From Tritrichomonas musculus (Eukaryota; Parabasalia; Tritrichomonadida; Tritrichomonadidae): DNA of 64,000 nt. Position numbers and translations under genes: made by a program. The stretch is taken from contig JAPFFF010000004.1 in the NCBI GenBank assembly GCA_039105265.1, positions 5,995,501 through 6,059,500 of the forward strand, read 5' to 3'. Shown one piece after another: positions 20,601 to 32,393 of the stretch (positions are counted from its first letter, which is position 1; every line of letters begins with the position of its first letter). The notes under the pieces were generated by a model. The model did no database searches. It was given only the letters and a program-made list of their open reading frames with translations, and was not told the origin of the DNA.

Positions 20601-23600
20601 TCAGCAGAATATTTGATTCATTGAGTACTTTTCAGCAATGAACAAATTGATGATATTACCAATGATATTATGTGTTATTTGATATGATGAATATTTCTGA
20701 TTTTTATAATTTTTAAAGAAAATCTTTTTCTTTTTTTCATCTGAACAATTTTTGATGTAATTGAACAAATGAAAAAGAATAGCATTCATTGAATCACATT
20801 GTTCAATTGTTTTAATCACATTATCATCAATTCCACTGATTTGTTTAGCAAGTGCTATAAAATTCTTAATGTCTTTTCGTTGGTTATTTTCTAAGAGTGA
20901 AGGTTTATTTTCATATTGAATATTTAAAGTACAGTAAAACAAAATAACAGATGGAATAAGTGTCTTTGTATCATGGTTGTAATAAAGACCAATGTTGTCC
21001 AATGAAATGTGTCCATGATAAAGTTTACGTGAGTGAATATTGGATAAATCTTTAGCAATGAAATATAGCCACATTAATGAATGGACGCTATAAATATTTT
21101 TATTGTTTTGAATGAAGCTTCCCAGTGAACAAACTGAAAAAATATCTTTCTCTTCTTTATTCATTTCTCTTGATAATGAGTACAAATAATCTTCTTCATT
21201 AATAATCTTTGGCCCTTTATTCTTGTATCTATTAAATCGATGAATTAACGAATCAAGAATGCTGCTGAAAAAGACTGAATAATCACCTTCAGCTATAAAG
21301 AATTCAAGCAAGCTTTCGATGATGTCATTTGTTTGATTTTTTTCTTTTAGGTTTTGATTTGCCTGAGAATTAAACGATGTAATAAATTGAATTATGTCTT
21401 CTCCTGAGTGATTTTTCCTTAAAAAATAACACTTTACTAGATCGGAAATTGTGCATTCATATTCTGATGACTTTGTTGCATTTTCAATACGAAATTCAAT
21501 TTCTTCTTTGTTTTTATCATAGATCGGTAACGCTTGAATGGAGCCAATCATCTCTTTAAAAGATGGATAACGTTCATCTGGTTCTGTTTTCATGCACTTT
21601 TTAATGAAATCTTTGAGTTCTGGGTTATTATCAAAGATTTCATTTCCGCCTCCTTCTTCAATTAAGAAATTAAAGTAACCTTTGTATTTGTCATCAGTGC
21701 CTTCAAGTATTTTTATTCGTGCTTTACGTGGCATGTTTCCAAATCGACTTTTTGGTGATACTTCTGTAAATATTTCATGAACCAAAACTCCAAATGAATA
21801 AATGTCATTCTTTTGTTCTTGCTTGATATGTTCTTCTGTTTCCACATAATCATCATCTTTATCTTTCAATTTGTTGGATTCTACAGAATTTTCAATTGAA
21901 TGTATTTCTGGTGATCGGTAATAAAATGGGTCAGGTGATTTAGTTGCATTTGCTTCTAATAGTCTATCATAACAAATTGATCCAATGTAGCAATCTAGTT
22001 TCGAACTAATAAAAACTGATTGACTAGAAAGATTTCCATGATATTCATTATATGAATGTAAGTCTCTCATTGCCATCGCTATCTCGGTAATAATGACAAT
22101 TTTATCAACTAACGAAAGTTCCACATTATTATTATCATCATTGGATTTATTCTCTTCTGATATTCCTAACTTTTGAGAAGACTTGGTTATCAAGGAGTCA
22201 TAGTTGCCAAATGGAAAGAATGGAAGAATGATTTTATTTTTGTTATGTAAGTTTTCTTTGTTTATTTGTTTGGTGCAAGCAATGAATTTTGAATAATTTG
22301 AATCTGGTTGAAATATTCGCATTTCTTTATCTACTAATCTTTGTGAAACGCCACTATTGTAAGTTTTTTCTTGGTAAATATTCATTTCATTATTATAGTA
22401 AATTTTAAAAGTAGAATTAATATCATTCAATTGAAGATAGCTTCTGATGTATAGCAATTCATCGGTGCTTTCATTTTGATCACAATTTTGAATTGAATTA
22501 TTTTCCGAATTAATTTTTTGAATGTAGGTTTGTAAAGATTGCTGTCCTCGATAATAGCTTTCATAAATATCTAATAATGTGCATTTATATTCACGTGAGT
22601 CAATTGCGCTTTTAATGCGAAATTCAATTTCTTCTTTGTTTTTATCATAGATCGGTAACGCTTGAATGGAGCCAATCATCTCTTTAAAAGATGGATAACG
22701 TTCATCTGGTTCTGTTTTCATGCACTTTTCAATGAAATCTTTGAGTTCTGGGTTATTATCAAAGATTTCATTTCCGCCTCCTTCTTCAATTAAGAAATTA
22801 AAGTAACCTTTGTATTTGTCATCAGTGCCTTCAAGTATTTTTATTCGTGCTTTACGTGGCATGTTTCCAAATCGACTTTTTGGTGATACTTCTGTAAATA
22901 TTTCATGAACCAAAACTCCAAATGAATAAATGTCATTCTTTTGTTCTTGCTTGATATGTTCTTCTGTTTCCACATAATCATCATCTTTATCTTTCAATTT
23001 GTTGGATTCTACAGAATTTTCAATTGAATGTATTTCTGGTGATCGGTAATAAAATGGGTCAGGTGATTTAGTTGTATTTGCTTCTAATAGTCTATCATAA
23101 CAAATTGATCCAATGTAGCAATCTAGTTTCGAACTAATAAAAACTGATTGACTAGAAAGATTTCCATGATATTCATTATTTGAATGTAAGTCTCTCATTG
23201 CCATCGCTATCTCGGTAATAATGACAATTTTATCAACCAATGAAAAACGGACTTTATTTTCATATTCATCTGGTCTCATTTGTTGCATTAATGAATCAAT
23301 ATTTTCAAGTGGAATATAAGGAATACATAGCTTAAGATGTGCAGCATCCCCTTTTATTTCGATAGGGCAAACAATGAATTTGGAATAATAACCATTCAAT
23401 ATTCGCTTTTCTCTATCTATTACCGCTCGTCTAACGTCTGAATTATAAGTTTTTTCAATGAAAAAGTATATATCTTGGTTAAAAAATAATTTATTAGATG
23501 AGCAAGTATCATTGAGATTAAGTGATGCGCTAACCAAAATATCTTTCTCTACTTCAGATGTGATATTATCTATTTGATTAATGACTTTTCTAAGAATAAT

Positions 23601-26048
23601 ATTAGGTAAAATGTCTATATAAAAAGATTTTCCTTTTTCTTCAAGTGTTTTGATTACCTCTATAAATATTTCTTCACATTTCTTTTTAGCTTCTTTCATG
23701 TTAAGTGGAATTATTTCATTTTTTGCAATAAAATCGATAAATTCCATGTATATTGAATCATTAACTTTAAAATTATTATTATTTGTATATTTATTAACAA
23801 ATAGGTTTATTCTTTTCATAAAAGAAGAAATTCCAATTGGCAAATTGTGTTTGACTTGAAAATGAATACTTTGCAAAAAAAACTCAATTTCAAAAGAATC
23901 AAAAGTGTCAAGTATTTTTTCAATAATATCATAATGAACTACATTTGAATCATCTATTTTGAAATCAGAAAGAAATTTTTCAATGTCTTCTTTAGATGAC
24001 TGATTTCCTCGATAAAAACTTTCAACAAGATCAGAAATTGTGCATTTATAATCAAATGAATTTGTTGCATTATTAATACGAAATTCAATTTCTTCTTTGT
24101 TTTTCTCGTAAATTAGAATGGATTTAATTTCATCAATTAGTTCATTAAATGATGAATAACGATCTTTGCTTTCTTTTTTCAGGCACTTTTCGATGATTTC
24201 TTTCAAACCAATCAAAACGTCTCCATGTTCATCAATGTTATCAAATACTTCATTATTTTGGCCAGAAAACAAGAATTCGTTTAATTTATTAACCTGAATG
24301 TCTGTATGTGTAATTTGATTCATTTTTTTCATTCGAATCCAAGGTGAAATTTCGGTTAAAATTTCGTGCATTAGAACACCAAATGAAAAGACATCAATTT
24401 TAATAGCAGAACTTTCTTCATTGTTGGATGATGAGACCTTTTCAGGTGGATAATAGTAGGAAATTGATGATGAAGAATCGTAATTTCTATCATGATAAAA
24501 TCCACCCAAATAAGCATTGTTATTGGCACTAATAAAGACCGAATTGCTGCAAAGAAATCCATGATATTCATTCTTTGAATGTAAATCATTCAATGCCATT
24601 GCTAGCTCAAGAATTATAACAATTTTATCAACAAAATAAAATTTAACATATTTTGTTCTTTCATCTGAAGAATATAATGATTTCAAAGTGCCAAGTGGAA
24701 AGTGTGGGAAAATGATTTCATTGCTTTTAGCATTATCATTCGTGTGCACAATAAACTTAGATATTTTGCTCGATAGGATCCTCATTTCACGATCAACCAT
24801 ATCAATATCATTACTATCAGAGTATTGTTTACGAAGACAAAAGTTCATGTTTTTGCCAATTACAAGTTCATACAAAGTATCATGATCGTTAAAAATGTCC
24901 TTTTTTAAAATGGTTTTGTAATTACCAATTCTATTTTGAGAGAGTTGCTCATATACAGGTAATAAATGAGAATGATCAAGAAGTTTCTTCAAAATAAATT
25001 GAAAAAAGAGATCAAGATTATTTTTGGTTGATTGACCAAATAACCGCTCAAATTCATTCATAATTTCTTCTCTAGGATTACCTTTAAAATATACATAATA
25101 TATGTCTATTATTGAATTAATATCTTTTTTAATGGCCTCTTTGCTACAATCTTCTCGAAATTTCGAAATTAATAAAATATCCATAAAATCTTGATTTAAG
25201 GATTTGTCATTAAATTGGATATTATCAGGAATTTCGCTTAATTTAGATAATATAGATGTTAAAATATCTTGAATTGGCTTCTTTGAAGTCTTTATTTCTT
25301 CAATTATTTGAGAGAGTTCGTTTGAAATTTTTGAAATCTGGTCTCTGAAATATTTCTGAAGGCCGCATTTCCCTTCAACTGTCTTTAAATCCGTAAATAT
25401 AATTTGGTTGTATTCGTTTAATATGTTGGTGAAAATTAGAACAATATCTTCATCATTTTTTATTTCAGATAAAAATCGTCTTTCTTTGTCAACAAAAAAT
25501 CTTTTAATTTCTGGCTCAACTGTCCCACTTTGCATTTGCTTATAAATATCGATTGCCGTTTGGGTAACTTTTTTAATGATTAAATGATATAAATATGTAA
25601 ATTGCTTTAATAAGGAAATAAAATTGATGATTTGGTTCGCTAATTTAAAAATATTGGAGGAAATATCAAATAATTTGTTGATAATATCGCTATTACTCTG
25701 TTTTGAATCATTGTTAGTAAGTTGTTTGATTTCATCGTAAAATTCATTAAATCTGGGTAGATTTCCACAATCAAACTCGGAAGGGAATTCTTTACTAAGT
25801 AAAATATCTAGTTGCAAAAGAAAAAAACATTTATTTAGAATATGATTTGGTTTTTCATTGCCAGGTTTTATTATCTTTTGTAAAGTTTGATTCGGCACTT
25901 GGTATAAACCATTTATTTTATAAATTTCGTTTATAATATATTTTAATGTGACATCACTTGCAAATTGGCTATTTATTGGGGTAATAAATTGTAAAATCCG
26001 GGTTTTTAAATTTTTATAAAGTACTTTCAGCTTAGTTTGAGATAACAT
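20601..26048 (-). CDS. Giant protein with three to four tandem kinase-like (TKL-type) domains
   Basis: 1815 residues. Residues 1-370 are the helical N-terminal region found in trichomonad TKL-like kinases. Kinase-like domains have catalytic-loop positions near 494 (YHGFLCSNSVFIS), 959 and 1335 (both YHGNLSSQSVFIS), and a partial fourth near 1676 (YHGHISLDNIGL). All lack the HRD aspartate and a DFG motif. The C-lobe is otherwise well kept: PPEKV or SPEIHS, DVFSFGVLMHEIL or DIYSFGVLVHEIF, and CMKTEPDERYPSF. They are most likely pseudokinases acting as scaffolds. Domains 2 and 3 share an almost identical stretch of about 206 residues, which points to recent internal duplication or conversion. 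The frame is intact over 5.4 kb, so selection probably maintains it. Confidence 0.88.
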   Translation of the reverse strand: MLSQTKLKVLYKNLKTRILQFITPINSQFASDVTLKYIINEIYKINGLYQVPNQTLQKIIKPGNEKPNHILNKCFFLLQLDILLSKEFPSEFDCGNLPRFNEFYDEIKQLTNNDSKQSNSDIINKLFDISSNIFKLANQIINFISLLKQFTYLYHLIIKKVTQTAIDIYKQMQSGTVEPEIKRFFVDKERRFLSEIKNDEDIVLIFTNILNEYNQIIFTDLKTVEGKCGLQKYFRDQISKISNELSQIIEEIKTSKKPIQDILTSILSKLSEIPDNIQFNDKSLNQDFMDILLISKFREDCSKEAIKKDINSIIDIYYVYFKGNPREEIMNEFERLFGQSTKNNLDLFFQFILKKLLDHSHLLPVYEQLSQNRIGNYKTILKKDIFNDHDTLYELVIGKNMNFCLRKQYSDSNDIDMVDREMRILSSKISKFIVHTNDNAKSNEIIFPHFPLGTLKSLYSSDERTKYVKFYFVDKIVIILELAMALNDLHSKNEYHGFLCSNSVFISANNNAYLGGFYHDRNYDSSSSISYYYPPEKVSSSNNEESSAIKIDVFSFGVLMHEILTEISPWIRMKKMNQITHTDIQVNKLNEFLFSGQNNEVFDNIDEHGDVLIGLKEIIEKCLKKESKDRYSSFNELIDEIKSILIYEKNKEEIEFRINNATNSFDYKCTISDLVESFYRGNQSSKEDIEKFLSDFKIDDSNVVHYDIIEKILDTFDSFEIEFFLQSIHFQVKHNLPIGISSFMKRINLFVNKYTNNNNFKVNDSIYMEFIDFIAKNEIIPLNMKEAKKKCEEIFIEVIKTLEEKGKSFYIDILPNIILRKVINQIDNITSEVEKDILVSASLNLNDTCSSNKLFFNQDIYFFIEKTYNSDVRRAVIDREKRILNGYYSKFIVCPIEIKGDAAHLKLCIPYIPLENIDSLMQQMRPDEYENKVRFSLVDKIVIITEIAMAMRDLHSNNEYHGNLSSQSVFISSKLDCYIGSICYDRLLEANTTKSPDPFYYRSPEIHSIENSVESNKLKDKDDDYVETEEHIKQEQKNDIYSFGVLVHEIFTEVSPKSRFGNMPRKARIKILEGTDDKYKGYFNFLIEEGGGNEIFDNNPELKDFIEKCMKTEPDERYPSFKEMIGSIQALPIYDKNKEEIEFRIKSAIDSREYKCTLLDIYESYYRGQQSLQTYIQKINSENNSIQNCDQNESTDELLYIRSYLQLNDINSTFKIYYNNEMNIYQEKTYNSGVSQRLVDKEMRIFQPDSNYSKFIACTKQINKENLHNKNKIILPFFPFGNYDSLITKSSQKLGISEENKSNDDNNNVELSLVDKIVIITEIAMAMRDLHSYNEYHGNLSSQSVFISSKLDCYIGSICYDRLLEANATKSPDPFYYRSPEIHSIENSVESNKLKDKDDDYVETEEHIKQEQKNDIYSFGVLVHEIFTEVSPKSRFGNMPRKARIKILEGTDDKYKGYFNFLIEEGGGNEIFDNNPELKDFIKKCMKTEPDERYPSFKEMIGSIQALPIYDKNKEEIEFRIENATKSSEYECTISDLVKCYFLRKNHSGEDIIQFITSFNSQANQNLKEKNQTNDIIESLLEFFIAEGDYSVFFSSILDSLIHRFNRYKNKGPKIINEEDYLYSLSREMNKEEKDIFSVCSLGSFIQNNKNIYSVHSLMWLYFIAKDLSNIHSRKLYHGHISLDNIGLYYNHDTKTLIPSVILFYCTLNIQYENKPSLLENNQRKDIKNFIALAKQISGIDDNVIKTIEQCDSMNAILFHLFNYIKNCSDEKKKKIFFKNYKNQKYSSYQITHNIIGNIINLFIAEKYSMNQIFC
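21491..22109. repeat. Internal duplication in kinase-like gene, copy A
   Basis: About 619 bp that matches 22619-23237 with only a handful of differences by eye. It covers the C-lobe of the third kinase-like domain (residues about 1313-1519). The copies are direct repeats offset by 1,128 bp. Confidence 0.9.
22619..23237. repeat. Internal duplication in kinase-like gene, copy B
   Basis: Partner of 21491-22109, covering the second kinase-like domain (residues about 937-1143). Identity falls sharply on either side, although the flanking domains remain related, so the high identity looks like a patch of gene conversion. Confidence 0.9.
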
Positions 26049-26419
26049 TTAGCAAATCTCGAAATTTTATTTTTTTACTTTTTCGAAAGGGGAATTTTTG
26101 CCTCAATTTTTTTTGTTAAAAAAAATGAAGATATACAAATAAATATAAAATATTTTAAAATATATTTATATAATATAAAATATATAATGGAACTTAAAAT
26201 ATATATAGAATAAAATATATATTGATAATCTTTTATTTCAAGATTTTTTATACAATTAAGTGTTTTTTGACACATAGAAATACATTTAGTAATCCATAAT
26301 TAATATAGTTATAAAAATATTTATATTAATTTCAATGAGAATAAATAAAGAATATTCATCATAGGAATAAAAAGATAATTCAATATATAATATTTCTGAG
26401 TAAGATTATTCAAAAAAAA
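26049..26419. other. AT-rich gap at left edge of mobile-element island
   Basis: Very AT-rich with no gene or repeat recognised. No clear Inr is seen before the kinase-like ATG at 26048. Confidence 0.5.
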
Positions 26420-26922
26420 ATTCTTTTCAATTGTTCACTTTTTGAAGGCTGCCACTCCATTTGCTGTAGATTATGGAAGCTACTTTTTCAATTAAAATAA
26501 AAAAAACGAATATGCTGAGAAATTAATTTTTTATTTATTTTCATATTATATTTACTTTTCTAATGCTAGTGATTTGGGAATCTACATCAAAGTGTCTTAT
26601 ATAAACTTCTCTTTTCCATCAACAATGTTTTTTCCTCTTTGGATCGCAAAATCCTGATATTGATATCTGATGAGCACCGCCTCGACGTAACAAATGCCAA
26701 GAATAATGGCTATGATCAAATCCAATTTACTCAACAGTTGCTTTTAAATGGTTTAAAAGTGTATCTCCTGAAGTTTCGACAATTAAATTTGAAAATAAAT
26801 AAAAAATTAATTTCTCAGAATTTTTTTTGTCATATCCGTTTTTTAATATTTTAATTGAAAAAGTAGCTTCTAATCTACAGCAAATGAAGAGGCGCATTCA
26901 AAAAGTGAAATTGAAAAGAATT
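26420..26922 (-). mobile_element. Tyrosine-recombinase element fossil between inverted arms (DIRS- or Crypton-like)
   Basis: Two arms of about 125-130 bp, 26420-26545 and 26790-26922, are imperfect inverted copies (roughly 85% alike by eye). The roughly 245 bp between them encode, on the minus strand, recognisable pieces of the C-terminal part of a tyrosine recombinase, including the RRGGA-type box and the region of the catalytic tyrosine. The coding part is short and broken. Inverted terminal arms with a tyrosine recombinase recall DIRS-type elements, but a Crypton origin is equally possible on so little sequence. Arm divergence suggests it is older than the other elements in this island. 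Confidence 0.55.
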
Positions 26923-26979
26923 CCAGTTTGTCGAACCTACTTTTTGAGCTTCGCTCAAAAAGTAGGTTCCACAAACTGG
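26923..26979. repeat. Near-perfect 27-bp hairpin with 3-base loop
   Basis: Arms 26923-26949 and 26953-26979 are complementary over 27 positions with one mismatch, around a TTC loop. The hairpin directly abuts the right arm of the recombinase fossil, and its base composition is richer in G+C than its surroundings. Confidence 0.9.
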
Positions 26980-27394
26980 TAATTTGAACTATTTCCAAAT
27001 AACTTTTTGATATAAAATCTTTATTTTTTGAAAGCCAATAATTTTTATTTCAAAACTTTTTCAATTATTACTTTTTTATTTAGAGGTACGGAAACTCTAA
27101 TTCCTGGACAAATCAAATTTAATATTATCATATTATAAATAATATAAAACATATAATATATATATAAAATTTAATTAAATTTTTGCAGATAGATTTTAAA
27201 GATAAACAAATATTAATAATTTGAAGCAAACTTTCACAAAAAAAACAATAAACTATAGAATATAAAAATTTTCAAAAATAAACTTTTTTTTAAAATAAAT
27301 CAGGAGAGAATAAGAATATTTGACTTTTAAATCCTTATAATTTCATATGAATAAAAAAATGATTTTATCATTAAAAAAAATTTTTTTTTCGATT
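26980..27394. other. AT-rich gap
   Basis: No gene seen. A short motif near 27085-27112 (agaggtacggaaactc then attcctggac) resembles sequence at 63640 and 63980, possibly traces of one repeat family; too short to call. Confidence 0.35.
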
Positions 27395-27403
27395 TGATAT
27401 ATT

Positions 27404-27568
27404 GGGGATAAATCAAAAACGCCTATTCAATTTTTTTCCAACTACTCAATTTTTCACTTTTTCTAAAGGCGTTTTTGATCAATATTTTTTAAAAAAATCA
27501 AAAACGCCACATTTGACCTTCTGCCAGGTAAAATTAAAAAACTCGTTTTTTCAAAAACGCCAGGTTTT
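27404..27568 (+). repeat. Left terminal inverted repeat of the 5-kb element
   Basis: 165 bp. It contains four copies of the motif AAAAACGCC (three forward, one inverted), a spacing pattern that suggests binding sites for a transposase. Confidence 0.9.
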
Positions 27569-29953
27569 AAAAAAACAATTATAAATTTTAATGCAATTTA
27601 GAAAAATAAATTATTATGTTACCGGTATTTTTTTAAGATCATTTTTAATCTTTGGGAGAAATATTTTAAAAATTGGGAATAATCGACATATGATATAAAG
27701 ATATTAGATTCAAAAAATAAATTATATCAAGTATAAATGATAATATTTATTGAATATTACATGAAAATCAACTAGGCTGACTTTGAGTAAATTTTGAAGA
27801 AATTGATTTTAATGGGTTATTATATCTTTTAAATGGAAAATATAAAAAAAGAAAATTTTGCAATATTTTGGTTATAATGAAGCTTGATTATCAAAATATT
27901 ATAATAGAATTAAAAAAAGCGTATTTTGGAAATTATTTGAAATTTCCAAAAAATTGTTTCTTTTTAATAAATTGTATATGATTGCGTTTTTATCAACATA
28001 TAATATCGAATTCCAAGTGAAATATAGTTTTTTATATATTAAATTTTTTATATAAAATGGTTTTGTTTTTATGTTTTATTTTTCATAATATAAATCTATT
28101 TTTAATTGTTTATTTTTTATTTATATTTATATTTATTTCCGGTAAAGTGTTCATATTCATAATATATTAAGATATTGATACATTTTAATTTGAAAAGGTT
28201 ATTTTTTTTATTAGCAATATTTCAAAGAAAATTTTGAATTAACAATTAAAGTATCATAAATTTGATATAATAAGTATTAAATATAGTATAATATGTATAT
28301 TTGTATAATATATTTTATATAATAATTATAATATATATTAATACCTATATTAAATGTTATTTAATAAGATATTATAATTTTATATTTTGAATTATTTTTG
28401 CCGCTAAAGTCAATCTACACATATTTGAGAAGGGAAAAATTGAGAAGATTCTGAGGAATAATTGTGGTTATTCACAAGCATTGATACATAATAAAATTTA
28501 ATTATCTCTAAATATGTTTTGAATAAGTTTTTTTTTTGATCAATAATACTTTAAAAACAGTATCATTAGATTTTACAATAGATTAAAAAATGAAAATACT
28601 TTTTTTTTTAGATGAAATAAGATGATTTTGTAAATATATAATTAATAAGGCTTTAAATCAAAATTATCAATTTTATTTTCACTTATAATATATAATTACG
28701 CGAAAAATATTTTATTTATTAAAGAATTCATGAAATTTAAATGAAAATCCTTTGCTTTCCTTTATATAAAAAAGATTTACTTAACTTAATAAGATTATTA
28801 ACTATATTTCTATGCAAATATTATTATCATTTATAATTTTATGAATTTAATTAGTTTTGAAAAGTTTGAAATTACTATACATTTTTGATCTTCACATGAT
28901 ATTTGGTAAAACAACAGTTATGTAATATTATTCTCATATATATTCCTGTTAAAATGATATTATTCAGATAATTGACTAAAATATATAATCATCTCGATAA
29001 TTTGGATAAATTGAAGATATATATTAAAAATATAACTATTGTTATTTATATATATGCCTAATATCAAATTAAAAAATAATAATAATATAATTATTAATGA
29101 TAAATTTATGTTTTCATTCAAAAAATAAATTGAGAGCTTTATAAGATTTACCTAAAAATATAAATATATGAATATGTATATTATTTTAGCATAATTTAAA
29201 CATATAATTGATATGTATCCAATCACATATATATATAATATATTTAAATTTTAAAATTTCAAAGGAGAAACTAATAGAAAATACTATTTTATTACTTTTT
29301 TAGAACATTAAATAAAAAATATATATTAAAATCATGAATCTCCATGTAAACAAAAAAATAACTTAGATTTGATTCATGTATATTCGTTCTATTGTACTTT
29401 CTCTTTTATATTAGCATAAATAAATGATATTCATGTCATTCTGAATATATATTACCTTAAATTTGAGATATGCAAACACTTTTTTTGTATTGATTCTTTA
29501 TATTTCAACATGAAGAAGAAAAAACTGATGGTGACCAAAATAGTGCAAGCATGTTCATTATATATAATATAGTTATGAAAGTTATAAAGACTATAATTTA
29601 ATTTTTTCCCATCATACTAATGAGCGAATTAAAAACTCTTTATATATACTTAAGGCATGCAAAAGGAAGATATTATTGGTATAATTGGAAGGGTAATTAT
29701 TAGAAAGTACTTCTTGAGGGGTGAAATTATAAAAGATAAAAAATTAAGCTAAGGGCAATGGTTATGATGTTGGTATTTGATTTTAAAGATATTGGGATTT
29801 TATGTATGAAATTGATAAGTATAGAAAAATACCGCCTAACAAGAATTAATGGCAATATGGGCTGAGGTTGCTATTTCCCCTAGCCTATACTTCTCCTCCA
29901 CAAGTTCAGCTTCACGAATCTTATCTAAGAATACTCCAAAAGCTCACACTCCT

Positions 29954-29981
29954 AAAAAAAAAAAAAAAAAAAAAAAAAAAA
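29954..29981. repeat. A28 homopolymer inside the 5-kb element
   Basis: Run of 28 adenines just after a short stretch of higher G+C (29830-29953). Similar runs occur at 32752-32780 (A29) and 48642-48672 (T31). Such a tail next to richer sequence could mark a retro-inserted cDNA, but no parent is recognised. Confidence 0.6.
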
Positions 29982-30120
29982 TGTTTTATAAAAAGTAGGC
30001 GCACAATTGAGGGATCTTTAAAAATCATGAATATACAATATAATAAAAAATAGAATAATTTCTCAAACTAAAGTGTCAATTAGGACATTATTATCATGTA
30101 TTTATCTAAAAGATTTTGTT

Positions 30121-30318
30121 GGAATATTAAGCATTAGTCTAGCGTTAGAAAAAAAAGAGTATCATTATGATGAATACCTTTGTTTATTTGATCTAAAAGC
30201 CAAGAAATGGAGAATATTGTAAGCTAGCAATACTAAATATATATCAAGAAGTCAGCAAAAGCATAAATATTTTATAAATTTCATTGCTTTTCTTTTTGGA
30301 GGAAAAGAGATAATATGA
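30121..30318 (+). pseudogene. Kelch-repeat-like gene fragment carried in the 5-kb element
   Basis: One frame reads DEYLCLFDLKAKKWRIL, a stop, about 25 residues, then FINFIAFLFGGKE. This is the spacing of a kelch blade: strand ending in D-hh-xx-KW, loop, strand ending in hh-FGG. Trichomonads have many kelch-repeat proteins. The frame is closed on both sides and carries one internal TAA. Weaker kelch-like wording occurs upstream near 29780-29830. It looks like host coding sequence captured by the transposon and now decayed. Evidence is two short motifs, so confidence is moderate at best. Confidence 0.4.
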
Positions 30319-32228
30319 TTTTGAGATAGTAAGAGATTGCGCGCTTTGGACTTTTTTGCAGTTTGAACATTTTTAGAAACTTATTTAACCGGATTTCTCA
30401 AAAAGTAAATTGAATACAACAATAGATAAACTTTTTCAATACAAATTGCACTATATAACAGCCTGTAAGTCAAAAATTCAAGCTTTAGTGAAATAATACA
30501 TTATACATTTTATAAAAAGTATAATATATTCATTTATATATATATATATATATATATTATTTTGTTATTTTATTTTATCAGAAATTCGTTTAATTTTTCT
30601 CAAAATATCTAAGTTTTTTTTTTTATTTTTTGGCTTTCACAAAAAATTGAGAATAATGTTTGAATATTTGTATACATATTGAAATTATAAATCATGATTA
30701 TCCTTATTTATGCTTAAAAATATTAATTTAAAGTTAAATTATAATTTTAGTAAACATGTTCATATATGATTATATTATTGAACCGCGAGAACTCTTTTGA
30801 CTTATTGATATAGCTGACTTTTTTTCAATAAGACACTCATTTTTTTAAGGAAATTTTTATGAATAATATATATATTCATTAAAATCAAAAATTTAACAAA
30901 TAACTCGCTTTGCAGCAAAAAGACAGACATTTCAAAAAAACATTTGTTTTTCGAAAAAAGTAAAAAACAAATATATCTCAAAAAATAAAAGTATTTATGT
31001 TTTTATTTTTTTAATTTATCCTTATTATAATATTTATATTTTAATCATTTCTTACTTTTCAATAAAGAAGGATAAAATTATTTTTATATCAAATCAATCT
31101 TATACTACATTCAAAAAAATCAATGTGATTTCACAAAATTGTATTAAATTTGTTTATATTTTAACCATTATTTATGTTTTGATTTTTCTTCTAGTTTTAC
31201 TTTGGAAAATAGGTTATTCTCATGAAAAATACCAAGATAATGCTTTTTTATTGGGTTCCGAATATAATTCTAAACGTTTTTAAATGCGTTTAGGTTTTTT
31301 TTTACAATTCTACGAAATAAACATGTTTATCTATTTGGTATTTTATTAATATGCGCATTTACTATCTATTTTGCATTATAATACGTTTAGTTTTTTGATC
31401 AAAAAATTTTAATATCGTTTAAAGTTATAAATTCTTAACAAATAATAAATCTTTATTTACCCCCTTCTTTAAAGGGTTTTACATTTCTAGTAATTTTTTA
31501 TTGGTTTGGCTGAATAATTATCAAAAACTGAAAACACAAAATTTCATAAAGCAGTCATTATTTTTTTAATTTATGAAAAGCATATATTTAGAAAACAAAT
31601 AATTCCTCATGTTATTTTGTGTAAAAAAAAAGATAATTCATAAAAAAAATGATTTTATTTATTTCACAATTTTTCAATGCATTCAATTTCTTTTCTATGA
31701 AAATAAAAACATTTTTATATCTTTAATTTCTCCAATAAAAGGCATAAGATATAAATAAATTACCAAAGTGCATCCATTTGTTTAATATGCTTCATTAAGA
31801 TCATTTATTATTGAAAAATTTTTTTATGAATTAAAAGTACATATTTGAACATTTTCTACAAAATTTAATTTGCATATTGATACTTATTGGAAAATATAAC
31901 ACACATATACATTTAAAGAATAAATTAAATCTTCTTTTTCAAAATCTGATAATTATTTGATCCTTAATAATAATATATTTTATTTAAATTTTCGCTTTTA
32001 TTGATTATATAAATAATATAAATGAAAAAATATATGTGAAAACATAAAAATAGAGTTTTTTTAAAAAGTCATATATTTACTGATTTTGAGTTTTTGTTGA
32101 AAATAAACTAAAAAACACATTCATTTAAAATATAATTTTTATATATTAATTTTATTTTTTAATAATAGATATTTATTTTTTTTAATGCAATATAAATGAT
32201 CTAATTTTTATTTTTTTGAATGAAAATA

Positions 32229-32393
32229 AAAACCTGGCGTTTTTGAAAAAACGAGTTTTTTAATTTTACCTGGCAGAAGGTCAAATGTGGCGTTTTTGAT
32301 TTTTTTAAAAAATATTGATCAAAAACGCCTTTAGAAAAAGTGAAAAATTGAGTAGTTGGAAAAAAATTGAATAGGCGTTTTTGATTTTTCCCC
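32229..32393 (-). repeat. Right terminal inverted repeat of the 5-kb element
   Basis: Inverted copy of 27404-27568. The only difference noticed is at the sixth base from the outer end. Confidence 0.9.

Noticed and set aside
29849-29998. 49-codon ATG frame with a poly-Lys tract
   Set aside because: The Lys run is just the A28 homopolymer. No homology, and the frame ends right after it.
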